Of a DNA stretch of 64,000 nucleotides, positions 1-8,226 are shown piece after piece. How positions within the stretch are numbered: position 1 is the first letter of the stretch; every line of letters starts with the position of its first letter. The translations under genes and the position numbers were made by a program. Source of the stretch: Enterococcus faecalis 13-SD-W-01 (GTDB lineage: Bacteria > Bacillota > Bacilli > Lactobacillales > Enterococcaceae). The DNA is taken from contig KE351679.1 of NCBI GenBank assembly GCA_000415185.1, forward strand, positions 124,802 through 188,801. The letters are read 5' to 3'. The notes beneath the pieces were generated by a model that saw only the letters and a program-made list of their open reading frames with translations, was not told the origin of the DNA and ran no database searches.

Positions 1-2
1 CG

Positions 3-110
3 GAAGGAACAAAAATCCGCTTAGTTACGGGATTGCGTCCACCAACAACACGATCTTTTCCCCCACAATTAGTCGGGAACAGTCTCAAAGAATTCACTAT
101 TTTGGATTAG
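3..110 (+). CDS. Possible C-terminal end of a truncated upstream gene
   Basis: The window opens inside an open frame that runs to a TAG at 108-110 (about 35 codons). I do not recognise the peptide. A second frame (2-166) is also open, so which one is coding is uncertain. The only support is that the ribosome binding site of the next gene lies some 40 bases after this stop. It could simply be non-coding. Confidence 0.25.
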   Translation, partial: EGTKIRLVTGLRPPTTRSFPPQLVGNSLKEFTILD

Positions 111-162
111 CGAAGTTTAAAGAAGCTTTTACTATAAACCCACGATCATGGAGGATTTTTGT

Positions 163-603
163 ATGAAATATGGATTTATTGCTGTTGCTGCAAGTTTGCT
201 TTTAGTTGTCGCTGGCTGTGGAAACCGCGCGGATGCTGAGGATTCGTCTACGCAACCAACACAAGAAAGTGTGGCTGAAACAGGAACGAGTTCTTCAGAG
301 CAAGAACTAGAAGGAGTACCGGAGATGTCAGATATCACTTATACCGCTGTATTGGCAGAAGATGCGAGAGTCGATCAGGATACAGTTTCTCTTTCTTTAA
401 CCGATGTTTCTTCTGAAGACGAAGCAGGACTTCAAGAAGATTTGATTTTGAATTTGGAGGATACTCAAGTGAGCGAAATCCAAGATTCACTCCAAAAAGG
501 AACGAAAATCGAATTTACTTTGGCAGGAAATGCGGTCATGACTTTCTCGATTCCGCCGCAAATTCCTGGTAGTTCTGTTTTAGCGATTAAAATAGCGGAC
601 TAA
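163..603 (+). CDS. Small secreted lipoprotein of unknown function
   Basis: About 146 residues. The ATG at 163 is chosen because GGAGG lies at 150-154 with normal spacing; an in-frame ATG at 148 has no such site. The N-terminus is a lipoprotein signal peptide: Lys at residue 2, a hydrophobic stretch, then the lipobox LVVAGC, so the mature protein should be lipid-anchored outside the cell. An acidic Ser/Thr/Glu-rich linker follows, then a compact domain of about 90 residues with alternating beta-like segments. No catalytic motif is visible. A hairpin terminator follows, so it is probably monocistronic. The family is not recognised. Confidence 0.8.
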   Translation: MKYGFIAVAASLLLVVAGCGNRADAEDSSTQPTQESVAETGTSSSEQELEGVPEMSDITYTAVLAEDARVDQDTVSLSLTDVSSEDEAGLQEDLILNLEDTQVSEIQDSLQKGTKIEFTLAGNAVMTFSIPPQIPGSSVLAIKIAD

Positions 604-643
604 AAATAAGAACATTTAAATCAACTTTGTATTGAATCAGTCA

Positions 644-677
644 AAAGAGCGGGTCTTTCTTTTAACCGGCTCTTTTT
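644..677 (+). terminator. Intrinsic terminator after the lipoprotein gene
   Basis: Inverted repeat AAAGAGC (644-650) with GCTCTTT (669-675), extended inwards by GG/CC pairs and followed by T residues. It separates the lipoprotein gene from the ABC transporter operon. Confidence 0.7.
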
Positions 678-734
678 CATGTGTCTGAATAGTGATACAA
701 TAAAGCGTCGTAACAATAAGGAGATGGGAAATAA

Positions 735-1670
735 ATGACAAACGCACTGGAATTGCACGCGTTGAAAAAAATATATGGAACAGGTGTCGAGGCATTACGC
801 GGCATCGATTTAACAGTAGAAGAAGGTGATTTTTACGCGCTTCTAGGACCAAATGGCGCAGGGAAATCTACCACAATTGGGATCATAACTTCACTGGTCA
901 ACAAAACCTCTGGAAGCGTCAAAGTGTTTGGTTATGATTTGGATAAAGATTTGGTCCGTGCTAAGCAGCAAATCGGGCTTGTTCCGCAAGAATTCAACTT
1001 CAATCCTTTTGAAACAGTCCAACAAATCGTTGTGAATCAAGCGGGTTATTATGGCGTTTCACGCAAAGAAGCATTGAAACGCAGCGAAAAATACTTGAAA
1101 CAATCCAATTTATGGGAAAAACGTCATGTACGTGCCCGCATGCTTTCCGGCGGGATGAAACGCCGCTTGATGATTGCCCGCGCACTGATGCATGAACCAA
1201 AATTGTTGATTTTAGATGAACCAACTGCTGGTGTCGATATCGAGTTGCGCCGTGAGATGTGGACGTTTCTAAGAGAATTGAACGAAAGCGGGACGACGAT
1301 TATTTTAACAACTCATTACCTAGAAGAAGCAGAGATGCTTTGTCGTAATATCGGAATCATCCAGTCTGGTGAATTGATCGTCAATACAAGTATGAAAAAT
1401 CTTCTTTCAAAATTACAATTTGAAACGTTCATCTTCGACTTAGCACCTTATGAAAACGCACCAGAGATCACAGGATATACAAGCATTCTTGAAGACGAAA
1501 CGACTCTAGCAGTAGAAGTCGCACGAGATCAAGGTGTTAATGCGATTTTCGAACAATTGACGGATCAGGGAATAAAAGTACTTTCTATGCGTAATAAAAA
1601 CAATCGTTTGGAAGAGCTGTTCCTGAAAATCACCGAAGACAGTCATCAATTGGAGGAAAAAAATGTTTAA
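735..1670 (+). CDS. ABC-2 type exporter, ATP-binding subunit
   Basis: 311 residues. Walker A GPNGAGKST lies near residue 40, signature LSGGMKRR near 138, and Walker B LLILDEPTAGVD near 157, followed by the switch histidine in LTTHYLEE. This is the CcmA/NodI/DrrA-like class that powers ABC-2 exporters. A roughly 90-residue C-terminal domain lies beyond the ATPase core, as is usual for this class. AAGGAGAT at 718-725 precedes the ATG. The gene overlaps the permease gene by 8 bases, so the two are translationally coupled and form one transporter at the inner face of the membrane. Substrate is unknown; drug, antibiotic or polymer export are the usual options for the class. Confidence 0.92.
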   Translation: MTNALELHALKKIYGTGVEALRGIDLTVEEGDFYALLGPNGAGKSTTIGIITSLVNKTSGSVKVFGYDLDKDLVRAKQQIGLVPQEFNFNPFETVQQIVVNQAGYYGVSRKEALKRSEKYLKQSNLWEKRHVRARMLSGGMKRRLMIARALMHEPKLLILDEPTAGVDIELRREMWTFLRELNESGTTIILTTHYLEEAEMLCRNIGIIQSGELIVNTSMKNLLSKLQFETFIFDLAPYENAPEITGYTSILEDETTLAVEVARDQGVNAIFEQLTDQGIKVLSMRNKNNRLEELFLKITEDSHQLEEKNV

Positions 1671-2433
1671 TCTGTATCTAACTGCTTTAAAAAGTTTAGC
1701 ATTCAAAGAAACTAATCGTTATTTGCGTATTTGGGTCCAAACACTGGTGCCGCCAGTTATCACAACATCATTATATTTTGTTATTTTCGGAAAAATGATT
1801 GGTGGGCGAATCGGAGAAATGGGCGGTTTTTCTTATATGGAATTCATCGTTCCCGGTTTGATCATGATGTCTGCCATCACTAGCTCTTACTCAAATGTCT
1901 CCTCGTCCTTTTTCTCACAAAAGTTCCAGAAGAACATTGAAGAATTGCTTGTAGCACCTGTACCGACACATGTCATTATTTGGGGCTTTGTACTTGGCGG
2001 CCTTGGAAGAAGTGTTTTAGTGGGTTCTTTGGTAACGATCATTTCGTTATTTTTTGTGCCGTTGCATGTTTCTTCCTGGTTTATCGTAGTAATCACGTTA
2101 TTGATGACAGCTATCTTGTTCTCATTAGCCGGATTGATCAACGGGATTTTTGCCCAATCTTATGATGATGTGTCCATCGTGCCGACTTTCGTCTTACAGC
2201 CATTGACTTATCTAGGCGGAGTATTTTATTCAATCTCTATGCTGCCTCCGATTTGGCAAGCAATTTCTAAAGTCAATCCAATCGTTTACATGATTTCTGG
2301 GTTCCGCTATGGTTTCTTAGGGACAACAGATGTGCCGATTGGTTTATCGATTTCGATCTTGGTTTTATTTATTGTTGTTCTTTACAGCGTATGCTGGTAT
2401 TTGATCAATAAAGGCCGCGGATTAAGAAGCTGA
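1663..2433 (+). CDS. ABC-2 type exporter, permease subunit
   Basis: 256 residues with about six hydrophobic membrane segments, matching the ABC-2 membrane family. The conserved C-terminal region (PLTYLGGVFYSISMLP, then NPIVYMISGFRYGF) is typical. It starts inside the 3' end of the ATPase gene and should form a dimeric pore driven by that ATPase. Length is normal for the family. A strong hairpin terminator closes the two-gene operon. The sequence gives no information on substrate. Confidence 0.92.
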   Translation: MFNLYLTALKSLAFKETNRYLRIWVQTLVPPVITTSLYFVIFGKMIGGRIGEMGGFSYMEFIVPGLIMMSAITSSYSNVSSSFFSQKFQKNIEELLVAPVPTHVIIWGFVLGGLGRSVLVGSLVTIISLFFVPLHVSSWFIVVITLLMTAILFSLAGLINGIFAQSYDDVSIVPTFVLQPLTYLGGVFYSISMLPPIWQAISKVNPIVYMISGFRYGFLGTTDVPIGLSISILVLFIVVLYSVCWYLINKGRGLRS

Positions 2434-2469
2434 TTTCTTTTACTAAAAAAAGATAGTTATTGTAACATG

Positions 2470-2516
2470 AAGCATAGAATTTTGCTTATACTAAGCAGAT
2501 TTCTATGCTTTTTTTA
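2470..2516 (+). terminator. Intrinsic terminator after the ABC exporter operon
   Basis: Long hairpin with arms AAGCATAGAA (2470-2479) and TTCTATGCTT (2501-2510), extended towards the loop by TGCTT/AAGCA pairing. It runs directly into a tract of T residues. Confidence 0.85.
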
Positions 2517-2583
2517 TTACCTAAGATTTTGACAGGATTTTAAAAGAGTTTCTTTTTTGCGCTCGCTTATTTCGTTGTGGAAA

Positions 2584-2592
2584 TGCTATAAT
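2584..2592 (+). promoter_or_regulatory. Extended -10 promoter for trmK
   Basis: TGCTATAAT at 2584-2592 is an extended -10 element (TGn plus a perfect TATAAT). No good -35 hexamer sits at 16-18 bases, consistent with an extended -10 promoter. The trmK ribosome binding site begins 9 bases downstream, so the untranslated leader would be very short. Confidence 0.6.
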
Positions 2593-2613
2593 GATTGTCG
2601 AAGGAGTGAAGTT

Positions 2614-3327
2614 ATGAACCATCTTGAATTATCTAAACGGCTGGAAAAAGTGGGCGAATTCGTTCCCGAGGCAGCACGTTTAGCAGATATTGGCTCAGAC
2701 CATGCTTACTTGCCTGTTGCATTGATGCTAAAAGGGAAAATAACATTTGCTGTGGCTGGAGAAGTTGTACAAGGACCATTTGATTCTGCACAAAAACAAG
2801 TACGGAAAAATGGACTTGAAGAAAAAATCATCGTTCGTCTAGCAGACGGTTTGGCAGCAATCAAACCCGAAGATCAAATCAATGCAGTCACGATTGCTGG
2901 AATGGGCGGTTCGTTGATCAAAGATATTTTAGAAGCAGGAAAAAAAGACCGGCTTTCTGGAAAAGAACGGTTGATTTTGCAGCCGAATATCGGCGAAAGA
3001 ACCTTACGAGTCTGGTTACAAGAAAACAGCTATCAAATCATTGATGAAGTGATTTTGGAAGAAAACAAAAAGATCTATGAGATCATTACAGCAGAGAAAA
3101 CAGCTGTGCCGATTGACTATACGGAAGAAGAATTGATGTTTGGACCGATTCTTTTAAAAGAGAAATCATCCGTATTTGCTCAAAAATGGCAGCGAGAGCT
3201 TCAACAGCGCCAAGCAGTCGCAGCTCAAATGGAACAAGCAAGCAAAAAACCAAATGAACGACTACAAGAAATCAAAGAAGAAATCTCACGAATCGAAGAG
3301 GTGCTTAGCGATGATAATCACCGGTAA
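2614..3327 (+). CDS. trmK: tRNA (adenine(22)-N(1))-methyltransferase TrmK
   Basis: About 237 residues. The start at 2614 is set by AAGGAGTG at 2601-2608; the frame stays open upstream but without a ribosome site. The Rossmann-type SAM-binding motif ADIGSDHAYLP sits near residue 25 and the family motif TIAGMGG near residue 93, followed by ILQPNIGE. TrmK methylates N1 of A22 in tRNA in the cytoplasm. It overlaps the Nif3-like gene by 17 bases, and the trmK-nif3 pairing is common in Firmicutes. Confidence 0.93.
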   Translation: MNHLELSKRLEKVGEFVPEAARLADIGSDHAYLPVALMLKGKITFAVAGEVVQGPFDSAQKQVRKNGLEEKIIVRLADGLAAIKPEDQINAVTIAGMGGSLIKDILEAGKKDRLSGKERLILQPNIGERTLRVWLQENSYQIIDEVILEENKKIYEIITAEKTAVPIDYTEEELMFGPILLKEKSSVFAQKWQRELQQRQAVAAQMEQASKKPNERLQEIKEEISRIEEVLSDDNHR

Positions 3328-4432
3328 AGAATTTATTCAAAGATTTGAAGAATACTGTCCTCAATGGCTCGCTGAAGAAGGTGATCCGGTAGGGCTTCAC
3401 ATCGGCACATTAGATAAGCCAATCAAGAATGTCATGATGACACTGGATGTGCGTCCAGAAGTTGTTGCCGAAGCAATCGAAAAAAACGTTGATCTGCTGA
3501 TTGCCAAACATCCGCCTATTTTCCGTCCAGTCAAACGTCTGACAACTGACACACCGCAAGAAAAGATGTATGCTGATTTATTGAAGCATGACATTGCTGT
3601 CTACGCTGCCCATACGAATATGGATATTATCTGGGATGGTTTGAATGACTGGTTTTGCGAGCTGTTGGATATCAAAGTAGAGAATTATTTAACTGAAACG
3701 CACGAAATTCGCTATAAAAAACTAGCGGTCTATGTTCCTGTCGATGCAGCTGGCAAAATGCGGCAAGCTTTAGCAGATGCGGGAGCAGGGGAGCAAGGCG
3801 ACTATCAAGCGGCAAGCTATACTTCAACTGGTCAAGGTCGTTTTACACCGACTGCCGGTGCAAATCCAGCAATCGGTTCGATTGGCACGCCAGAAAAAGT
3901 ACAAGAAGCAAAAGTCGAAGTGATTTTTCCTGAAACGATGGAAAACCAAGTGCTTTCAGCAATGAAGGCTGCACATCCTTATGAAGAGCCTGCGTATGAC
4001 TTGTTTTTCATCGAACATCCCACAAAAAAATACGGTCTTGGACGTGTTGGCAATCTGAAACAGCCCATGACAGTCGACGCTTTTGCCGAAAAAATCAAAG
4101 AAGTCTTCCAATTAGACGGTCTTCGAATCGTCCAACCGCAACAACCTTTAGAAACCATTCGTCGTGTGGCTATTTGCGGCGGCAGCGGTGAAAAATTCTA
4201 CCTAGATGCAATCAAACAGGATGCAGATGTTTATATCACTGGAGATGTTTATTATCACACAGCACATGATATGCAAAGTAATGGACTGACAGTGATTGAT
4301 CCAGGTCATCATATCGAAGCGTTATGTGTACCAAAATTTATCGAGAAATTTGAAAATTGGAAAGAGGAACTGGGTTGGGAAGTCGAATTTTTGCCTTCTG
4401 AAACAAATACAAACCCATTTCAATTTAAATAA
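3311..4432 (+). CDS. Nif3-like dinuclear metal centre protein (DUF34, YqfO type)
   Basis: About 373 residues, starting at the ATG within the end of trmK, preceded by GAGGTG. The N-terminal half carries the metal-binding motif KHPPIFRP and the AAHTNMD segment; the C-terminal half carries the second set of ligands, [11 protein letters not shown] and DPGHHIEA. The middle insertion (about residues 125-230, with HPYEEPAYD) is the PII-like domain of the long YqfO subfamily. Members form hexameric rings with two metal ions per subunit. The cellular role is not settled; GTP cyclohydrolase and metal-insertion functions have been proposed for relatives. Confidence 0.9.
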   Translation: MIITGKEFIQRFEEYCPQWLAEEGDPVGLHIGTLDKPIKNVMMTLDVRPEVVAEAIEKNVDLLIAKHPPIFRPVKRLTTDTPQEKMYADLLKHDIAVYAAHTNMDIIWDGLNDWFCELLDIKVENYLTETHEIRYKKLAVYVPVDAAGKMRQALADAGAGEQGDYQAASYTSTGQGRFTPTAGANPAIGSIGTPEKVQEAKVEVIFPETMENQVLSAMKAAHPYEEPAYDLFFIEHPTKKYGLGRVGNLKQPMTVDAFAEKIKEVFQLDGLRIVQPQQPLETIRRVAICGGSGEKFYLDAIKQDADVYITGDVYYHTAHDMQSNGLTVIDPGHHIEALCVPKFIEKFENWKEELGWEVEFLPSETNTNPFQFK

Positions 4433-4446
4433 AAGGAGCGAACAAC

Positions 4447-5682
4447 ATGTACGAAAATCTTTTACCTCGTTTTTTACGTTATGTAAAAATAGAAACACGA
4501 TCAAATCCGAAAAGCGAAACGACCCCTTCAACGGTTAGTCAAATCGCTTTTGCAAAAGTCTTGCAAAAAGAATTAGAAGAACTTGGCATGTCTGACGTTT
4601 CTTACAATGAATCAAATGGTTTCGTCACAGCTGTTTTACCTAGCAACGTGGACCACGAAGTACGTTCGATTGGTTTCATTGCGCATATGGATACAGCCGA
4701 TTTCAATGCAGAAGGCGTCAATCCTCAAATCATTGAAAACTATGACGGCGAATCAACGATCATTTTAGACAAAGAAGGCGCGTATACGCTAAATGTCAAA
4801 GATTTCCCTAATTTGAAAAACTATCCAGGTCATACATTAATCACTACAGATGGTTCAACATTATTGGGTGCTGACGACAAAGCTGGGATTGCTGAGATCA
4901 TGACAGCGATGGAGATCCTAATCAAAAATCCTGAGATCCCTCATGGTACGATCAAAATTGCTTTTGGTCCTGATGAAGAAATCGGTGTCGGCGCTGATAA
5001 ATTTGATGTAGAAGGCTTTGATGTAGACTTTGCCTATACGATCGACGGCGGTCCATTAGGGGAATTGCAGTATGAAACATTTAGTGCGGCACAAGCAAAC
5101 ATCACAATTCAAGGGAAAAATGTTCATCCAGGAACAGCCAAAGATACGATGATCAACGCTTTGCAACTGGCTATTGATTTCCATAATGAACTTCCGACTG
5201 ATGAAGTGCCAGAAAAAACAGATGGCTACGAAGGTTTCTTCCATTTGATGGCATTAGACGGCAATCCGGAAGCAGCAGAAATGAGCTACATCATTCGTGA
5301 TCATGATCGTGAAAAATTTGAAGCTCGAAAAGCAAAAATCACAGAGATCCAAGAAAAATTAAATGCACGTTTTGATCAAGAAAGAATCAAAGTCGAGATG
5401 TACGATCAATATTACAACATGAAAGAAATCATCGAAAAAGACATGAGTATCGTAGAATTAGCAAAACAAGCGATGCTTGATTTATCGATTGATCCAATCA
5501 TTGAACCTGTTCGCGGCGGTACCGATGGATCAAAAATCTCTTACATGGGTATCCCAACACCAAATATTTTCGCAGGCGGCGAAAACATGCATGGTCGTTT
5601 TGAATTTGTTTCGTTACAAGTGATGGAAAAAGCAACAGATGTAATCGTGAAAATCGCTGAATTGAATACAAAAGCAAAATAA
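4447..5682 (+). CDS. pepT: Peptidase T (tripeptide aminopeptidase)
   Basis: 411 residues, the normal length for PepT. The M20-family zinc ligands are visible: AHMDTADF (His80, Asp82), the bridging aspartate in GADDKAG, catalytic and ligand glutamates in GPDEEIG, Asp in TIDGG and a late His in ENMHGRFEF. PepT is a cytoplasmic di-zinc enzyme that removes the N-terminal residue from tripeptides, as part of peptide nutrition in lactic acid bacteria. GGAGCG stands before the ATG and a terminator follows. It lies 14 bases after the Nif3-like gene and may share its transcript. Confidence 0.96.
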   Translation: MYENLLPRFLRYVKIETRSNPKSETTPSTVSQIAFAKVLQKELEELGMSDVSYNESNGFVTAVLPSNVDHEVRSIGFIAHMDTADFNAEGVNPQIIENYDGESTIILDKEGAYTLNVKDFPNLKNYPGHTLITTDGSTLLGADDKAGIAEIMTAMEILIKNPEIPHGTIKIAFGPDEEIGVGADKFDVEGFDVDFAYTIDGGPLGELQYETFSAAQANITIQGKNVHPGTAKDTMINALQLAIDFHNELPTDEVPEKTDGYEGFFHLMALDGNPEAAEMSYIIRDHDREKFEARKAKITEIQEKLNARFDQERIKVEMYDQYYNMKEIIEKDMSIVELAKQAMLDLSIDPIIEPVRGGTDGSKISYMGIPTPNIFAGGENMHGRFEFVSLQVMEKATDVIVKIAELNTKAK

Positions 5683-5696
5683 GCGACAAACAAGAA

Positions 5697-5736
5697 AAAA
5701 ACAGGTAAAGTCGAGAAATGGCATTGCCTGTTTTTT
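5697..5736 (+). terminator. Intrinsic terminator after pepT
   Basis: AAACAGG (about 5698-5704) pairs with CCTGTTT (5727-5733), followed by T residues. The T-run ends just before the ribosome binding site of the lipid kinase gene. Confidence 0.7.
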
Positions 5737-5753
5737 GAATGGAGTGGAAAGTA

Positions 5754-6641
5754 GTGAAAAGAGTACTAGTGTTATACAATGAATCATCTGGAAAAGACGA
5801 AGGCGAAAAGATCGCACAACATTTTCTTGACTATGCAAAAGACAAGAAACCTGAATTGACGATCAAACTTCAGCCAACAGGACCTTCCATCAGCAAAGAC
5901 TACGTGAAAAAAGCAAAAGAAGAAAACGTAGACACACTGATCATTATTGGCGGAGATGGAACGATTCACCATACAGTTAAAGACTTCGAAGAGAATATCA
6001 CGAAATATTCGATTGGATTGATCCCTGGCGGTACGGTAAACAATTTAGCAAAAGTTTTAGAGATTCCTTTAGAAGAAGAAAAAGCATTTGGTACGATCCT
6101 AGAAGGAAAAAAACGGTTGATCGATTACGGTAAAGTCAATGATGAAGTCATCATTTCAACATTGACAGTCGGGATTTTAGCGGATACAGCAGTAAAAATC
6201 AGCCAACAGGAGAAACAGAAATTTGGCCCAATGATCTTTATCCACCGCTTTATCGAATTGCTGTCTAAACAGAAAAAATATCATCTTAGCATCAAAACAG
6301 AGGACGGGATCTGGGAAGGAAAAACACAGCTTTTAGCAGTTACAATGTCTAACTCTGTCGGCGGATTTACGAATTTTGATGATTCTGCAAAACCAGATGA
6401 CGGAAAATTCCACGTGACGATCGTTCCCAAATTAAATTTTCTACGTTATGTTTTTTACTTGCACAAAATCGTACGCGGAAAATTTTACGAGATTCCGGGA
6501 ATCAATTATTTAACATCCAGCGAATTAGAGATCGAATCAAAAGAATCAAAAGTCGGCACACGAACGGATGGGGATGATACAGGTAATCTTCCTATTAAGA
6601 TGACGATGGTTCCTAAAGGTTTGACGATTTTTGTCCCATAG
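5754..6641 (+). CDS. Diacylglycerol kinase-family lipid kinase
   Basis: About 295 residues. A GTG at 5754 is preferred because GGAGTGG (5741-5747) lies just upstream; an ATG at 5739 would put that site inside the gene. The DAGK catalytic motif GGDGTIHH occurs near residue 65 and the second signature PGGTVNNLAK near 92. Relatives (DgkB/YegS) phosphorylate diacylglycerol or related lipids at the inner membrane face, recycling lipid left by lipoteichoic acid synthesis. The precise lipid substrate cannot be read from the sequence. Confidence 0.88.
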   Translation: MKRVLVLYNESSGKDEGEKIAQHFLDYAKDKKPELTIKLQPTGPSISKDYVKKAKEENVDTLIIIGGDGTIHHTVKDFEENITKYSIGLIPGGTVNNLAKVLEIPLEEEKAFGTILEGKKRLIDYGKVNDEVIISTLTVGILADTAVKISQQEKQKFGPMIFIHRFIELLSKQKKYHLSIKTEDGIWEGKTQLLAVTMSNSVGGFTNFDDSAKPDDGKFHVTIVPKLNFLRYVFYLHKIVRGKFYEIPGINYLTSSELEIESKESKVGTRTDGDDTGNLPIKMTMVPKGLTIFVP

Positions 6642-6717
6642 AAAATACACTTTGCATCTCATAACATTTTAAGGTACTCTAGAAAGGTACGCTTTTTAGA
6701 GGGGGAAACAGAAGAAA

Positions 6718-6990
6718 ATGAACGTGTTCATTCATCATCCATTATGGGTCTATTTGATCATCATCAATTTGTATCTATTCATTTTGATGGGATACGACAA
6801 ACATCGGGCCAAAACAGGCGGCTGGAGAGTCCCAGAGAAAAATCTGCTTTTTGTCGGACTTATCGGAGGAGGACTAGGCGGAATGGCGGGTCGTCAGTTT
6901 TTTAGACATAAGACCCAAAAGAAAAAATTCGCAGTTGGCTTTCTAACAGGAATCGCAGTGGCCGCAGTTCTCGTTTATTTTTTTCATTGA
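6718..6990 (+). CDS. DUF1294 family membrane protein
   Basis: 90 residues with three hydrophobic segments (about residues 8-24, 43-57 and 70-89). The charged motif YDKHRAK and the glycine-rich GLIGGGLGG are characteristic of DUF1294. A purine-rich GAGGGGG lies about 12 bases before the ATG. It is followed 10 bases later by the flippase-like gene and may share its transcript. Function of the family is unknown. Confidence 0.82.
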   Translation: MNVFIHHPLWVYLIIINLYLFILMGYDKHRAKTGGWRVPEKNLLFVGLIGGGLGGMAGRQFFRHKTQKKKFAVGFLTGIAVAAVLVYFFH

Positions 6991-7000
6991 GGGGATCGAG

Positions 7001-8035
7001 ATGAAAAACAAAAATACCAAAACAAAATTATTTTTGAATATTTTATTATCTGCTATTATTCTATTTGTTATTTTTTATTTAGTGGAACATTCTTTAGGAG
7101 CGATTTTTGCCGAACTTCTTTCAACCAGCTGGTGGGTCTTGATTGCTGTCGTGGTGTTAGGAACGGTTTATCAGATCACAGAAGGAAAGGTCATCGAATC
7201 GCTTGCTGAGATTTTTACGCCTGATTTTTCTGTCAAAGATGGTTTTTGGACTTCGTGCTATATCGCATTTTACCGAATCGTTTCTTTTGGTACAGGAACC
7301 TTGATCTCAGAAATTTATTTTTATAATAAAAAAGGAATGCCTTTTTCAAAAGGGATCGGCGTAACGACGCTGCACATGATCATTTACAAGATTGCGGTAA
7401 TTACTTACGCTGTTGTAGGAATAGTTCTCCAATTTCTTTTATTTCCTGACCGACCGTCCAAGCTGTTTCTTTTTATCTTGGCGGGGATTGTTCTGACGAT
7501 GATCATCATCGCTTTTTTGCTTATGTTATCCATGAGTTTAAATCTGCAAGTCCTGTTTGTTTTTCTAACAGATAAATTCATCAAGCAGCCGGCTATTCGA
7601 GAAAAAATCGATAATTGGAATCTCCATATCTATTCGCTGCGGGAAGCTATGGCTGCTGTTATCAAAAACAAGACGACTTTTTGGCAGATCTATCTATGGA
7701 ATTTATTGAAATTGGCAATCTGGTATATCATTCCTTATATCACGTTGATTGAGAACCACCCGAATATCGATTTCTTGCTGACATTTTCTTATATCAGTTT
7801 TGCTGTTGTCCTTTCTGGTGTTCTGCCAACACCTTCAGGAATCGGATCGTTCGAGTTTGTTTATATGCTGTTATTTCGCCCAATCGTGGGAACAGTAGAC
7901 AGTGCTTCGTCCTTACTGCTTTATCGTTTCAGTACCTTTGTTTTACCATTTATTTATGGTTTTTTCTACGTATTAGGGGAAAAACGAAAAGAAATCCAAT
8001 TGAATATCAGCGAAGCAAAAAAAGAAAAAGCCTAA
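7001..8035 (+). CDS. Lysyl-phosphatidylglycerol synthase/flippase-domain membrane protein
   Basis: 344 residues with about eight predicted membrane segments, resembling the UPF0104/YbhN-like membrane domain of MprF-type proteins. The C-terminal GNAT-like synthase domain of full MprF is missing, so this is the stand-alone membrane domain. Such proteins are thought to move aminoacylated or glycosylated lipids across the membrane. The characteristic segment GVLPTPSGIGSFEF is present near residue 270. Its terminator is one of the strongest hairpins here. Lipid kinase, DUF1294 and this protein together suggest an envelope-lipid cluster (inference). Confidence 0.82.
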   Translation: MKNKNTKTKLFLNILLSAIILFVIFYLVEHSLGAIFAELLSTSWWVLIAVVVLGTVYQITEGKVIESLAEIFTPDFSVKDGFWTSCYIAFYRIVSFGTGTLISEIYFYNKKGMPFSKGIGVTTLHMIIYKIAVITYAVVGIVLQFLLFPDRPSKLFLFILAGIVLTMIIIAFLLMLSMSLNLQVLFVFLTDKFIKQPAIREKIDNWNLHIYSLREAMAAVIKNKTTFWQIYLWNLLKLAIWYIIPYITLIENHPNIDFLLTFSYISFAVVLSGVLPTPSGIGSFEFVYMLLFRPIVGTVDSASSLLLYRFSTFVLPFIYGFFYVLGEKRKEIQLNISEAKKEKA

Positions 8036-8082
8036 AAGAACAAAACATCAGACGAAAGACTGATGTTTTGTTCTTCTTTTTT
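8036..8082 (+). terminator. Strong intrinsic terminator
   Basis: A 16-base perfect stem with left arm 8036-8051 and right arm 8060-8075, an 8-base loop, and a T-rich tail. It isolates the upstream cluster from clpB. Confidence 0.92.
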
Positions 8083-8115
8083 TGGAAAAATAAAGGAAAG
8101 AAACAGTGTATATTT

Positions 8116-8145
8116 TTTGACCATTACTGACTAAAAGAGTATAAT
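8116..8145 (+). promoter_or_regulatory. clpB promoter overlapped by a CtsR-type operator
   Basis: A -35 TTGACC (8117-8122) and a -10 TATAAT (8140-8145) are separated by exactly 17 bases. The sequence 8116-8132 reads TTTGACC-ATT-ACTGACT, close to the reverse orientation of the CtsR heat-shock operator (tandem heptads TTTGACY separated by NTN). Bound CtsR would cover the -35 element and block transcription, with derepression on heat shock. The second heptad has two mismatches. Confidence 0.7.
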
Positions 8146-8184
8146 AAGAATCAAGGAACGACAGTACAAGGCGAAATAACCAGT

Positions 8185-8202
8185 CTTGACTATTGTTTGA
8201 CT
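8185..8202 (+). promoter_or_regulatory. Second CtsR-like tandem heptad
   Basis: CTTGACT-ATTG-TTTGACT lies between the promoter and the clpB ribosome site. The heptads match well but the spacer is four bases instead of the usual three, so binding is less certain. It may be an accessory site. Confidence 0.4.
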
Positions 8203-8226
8203 CTTTTTTACAGGAGGAGAATTTCT

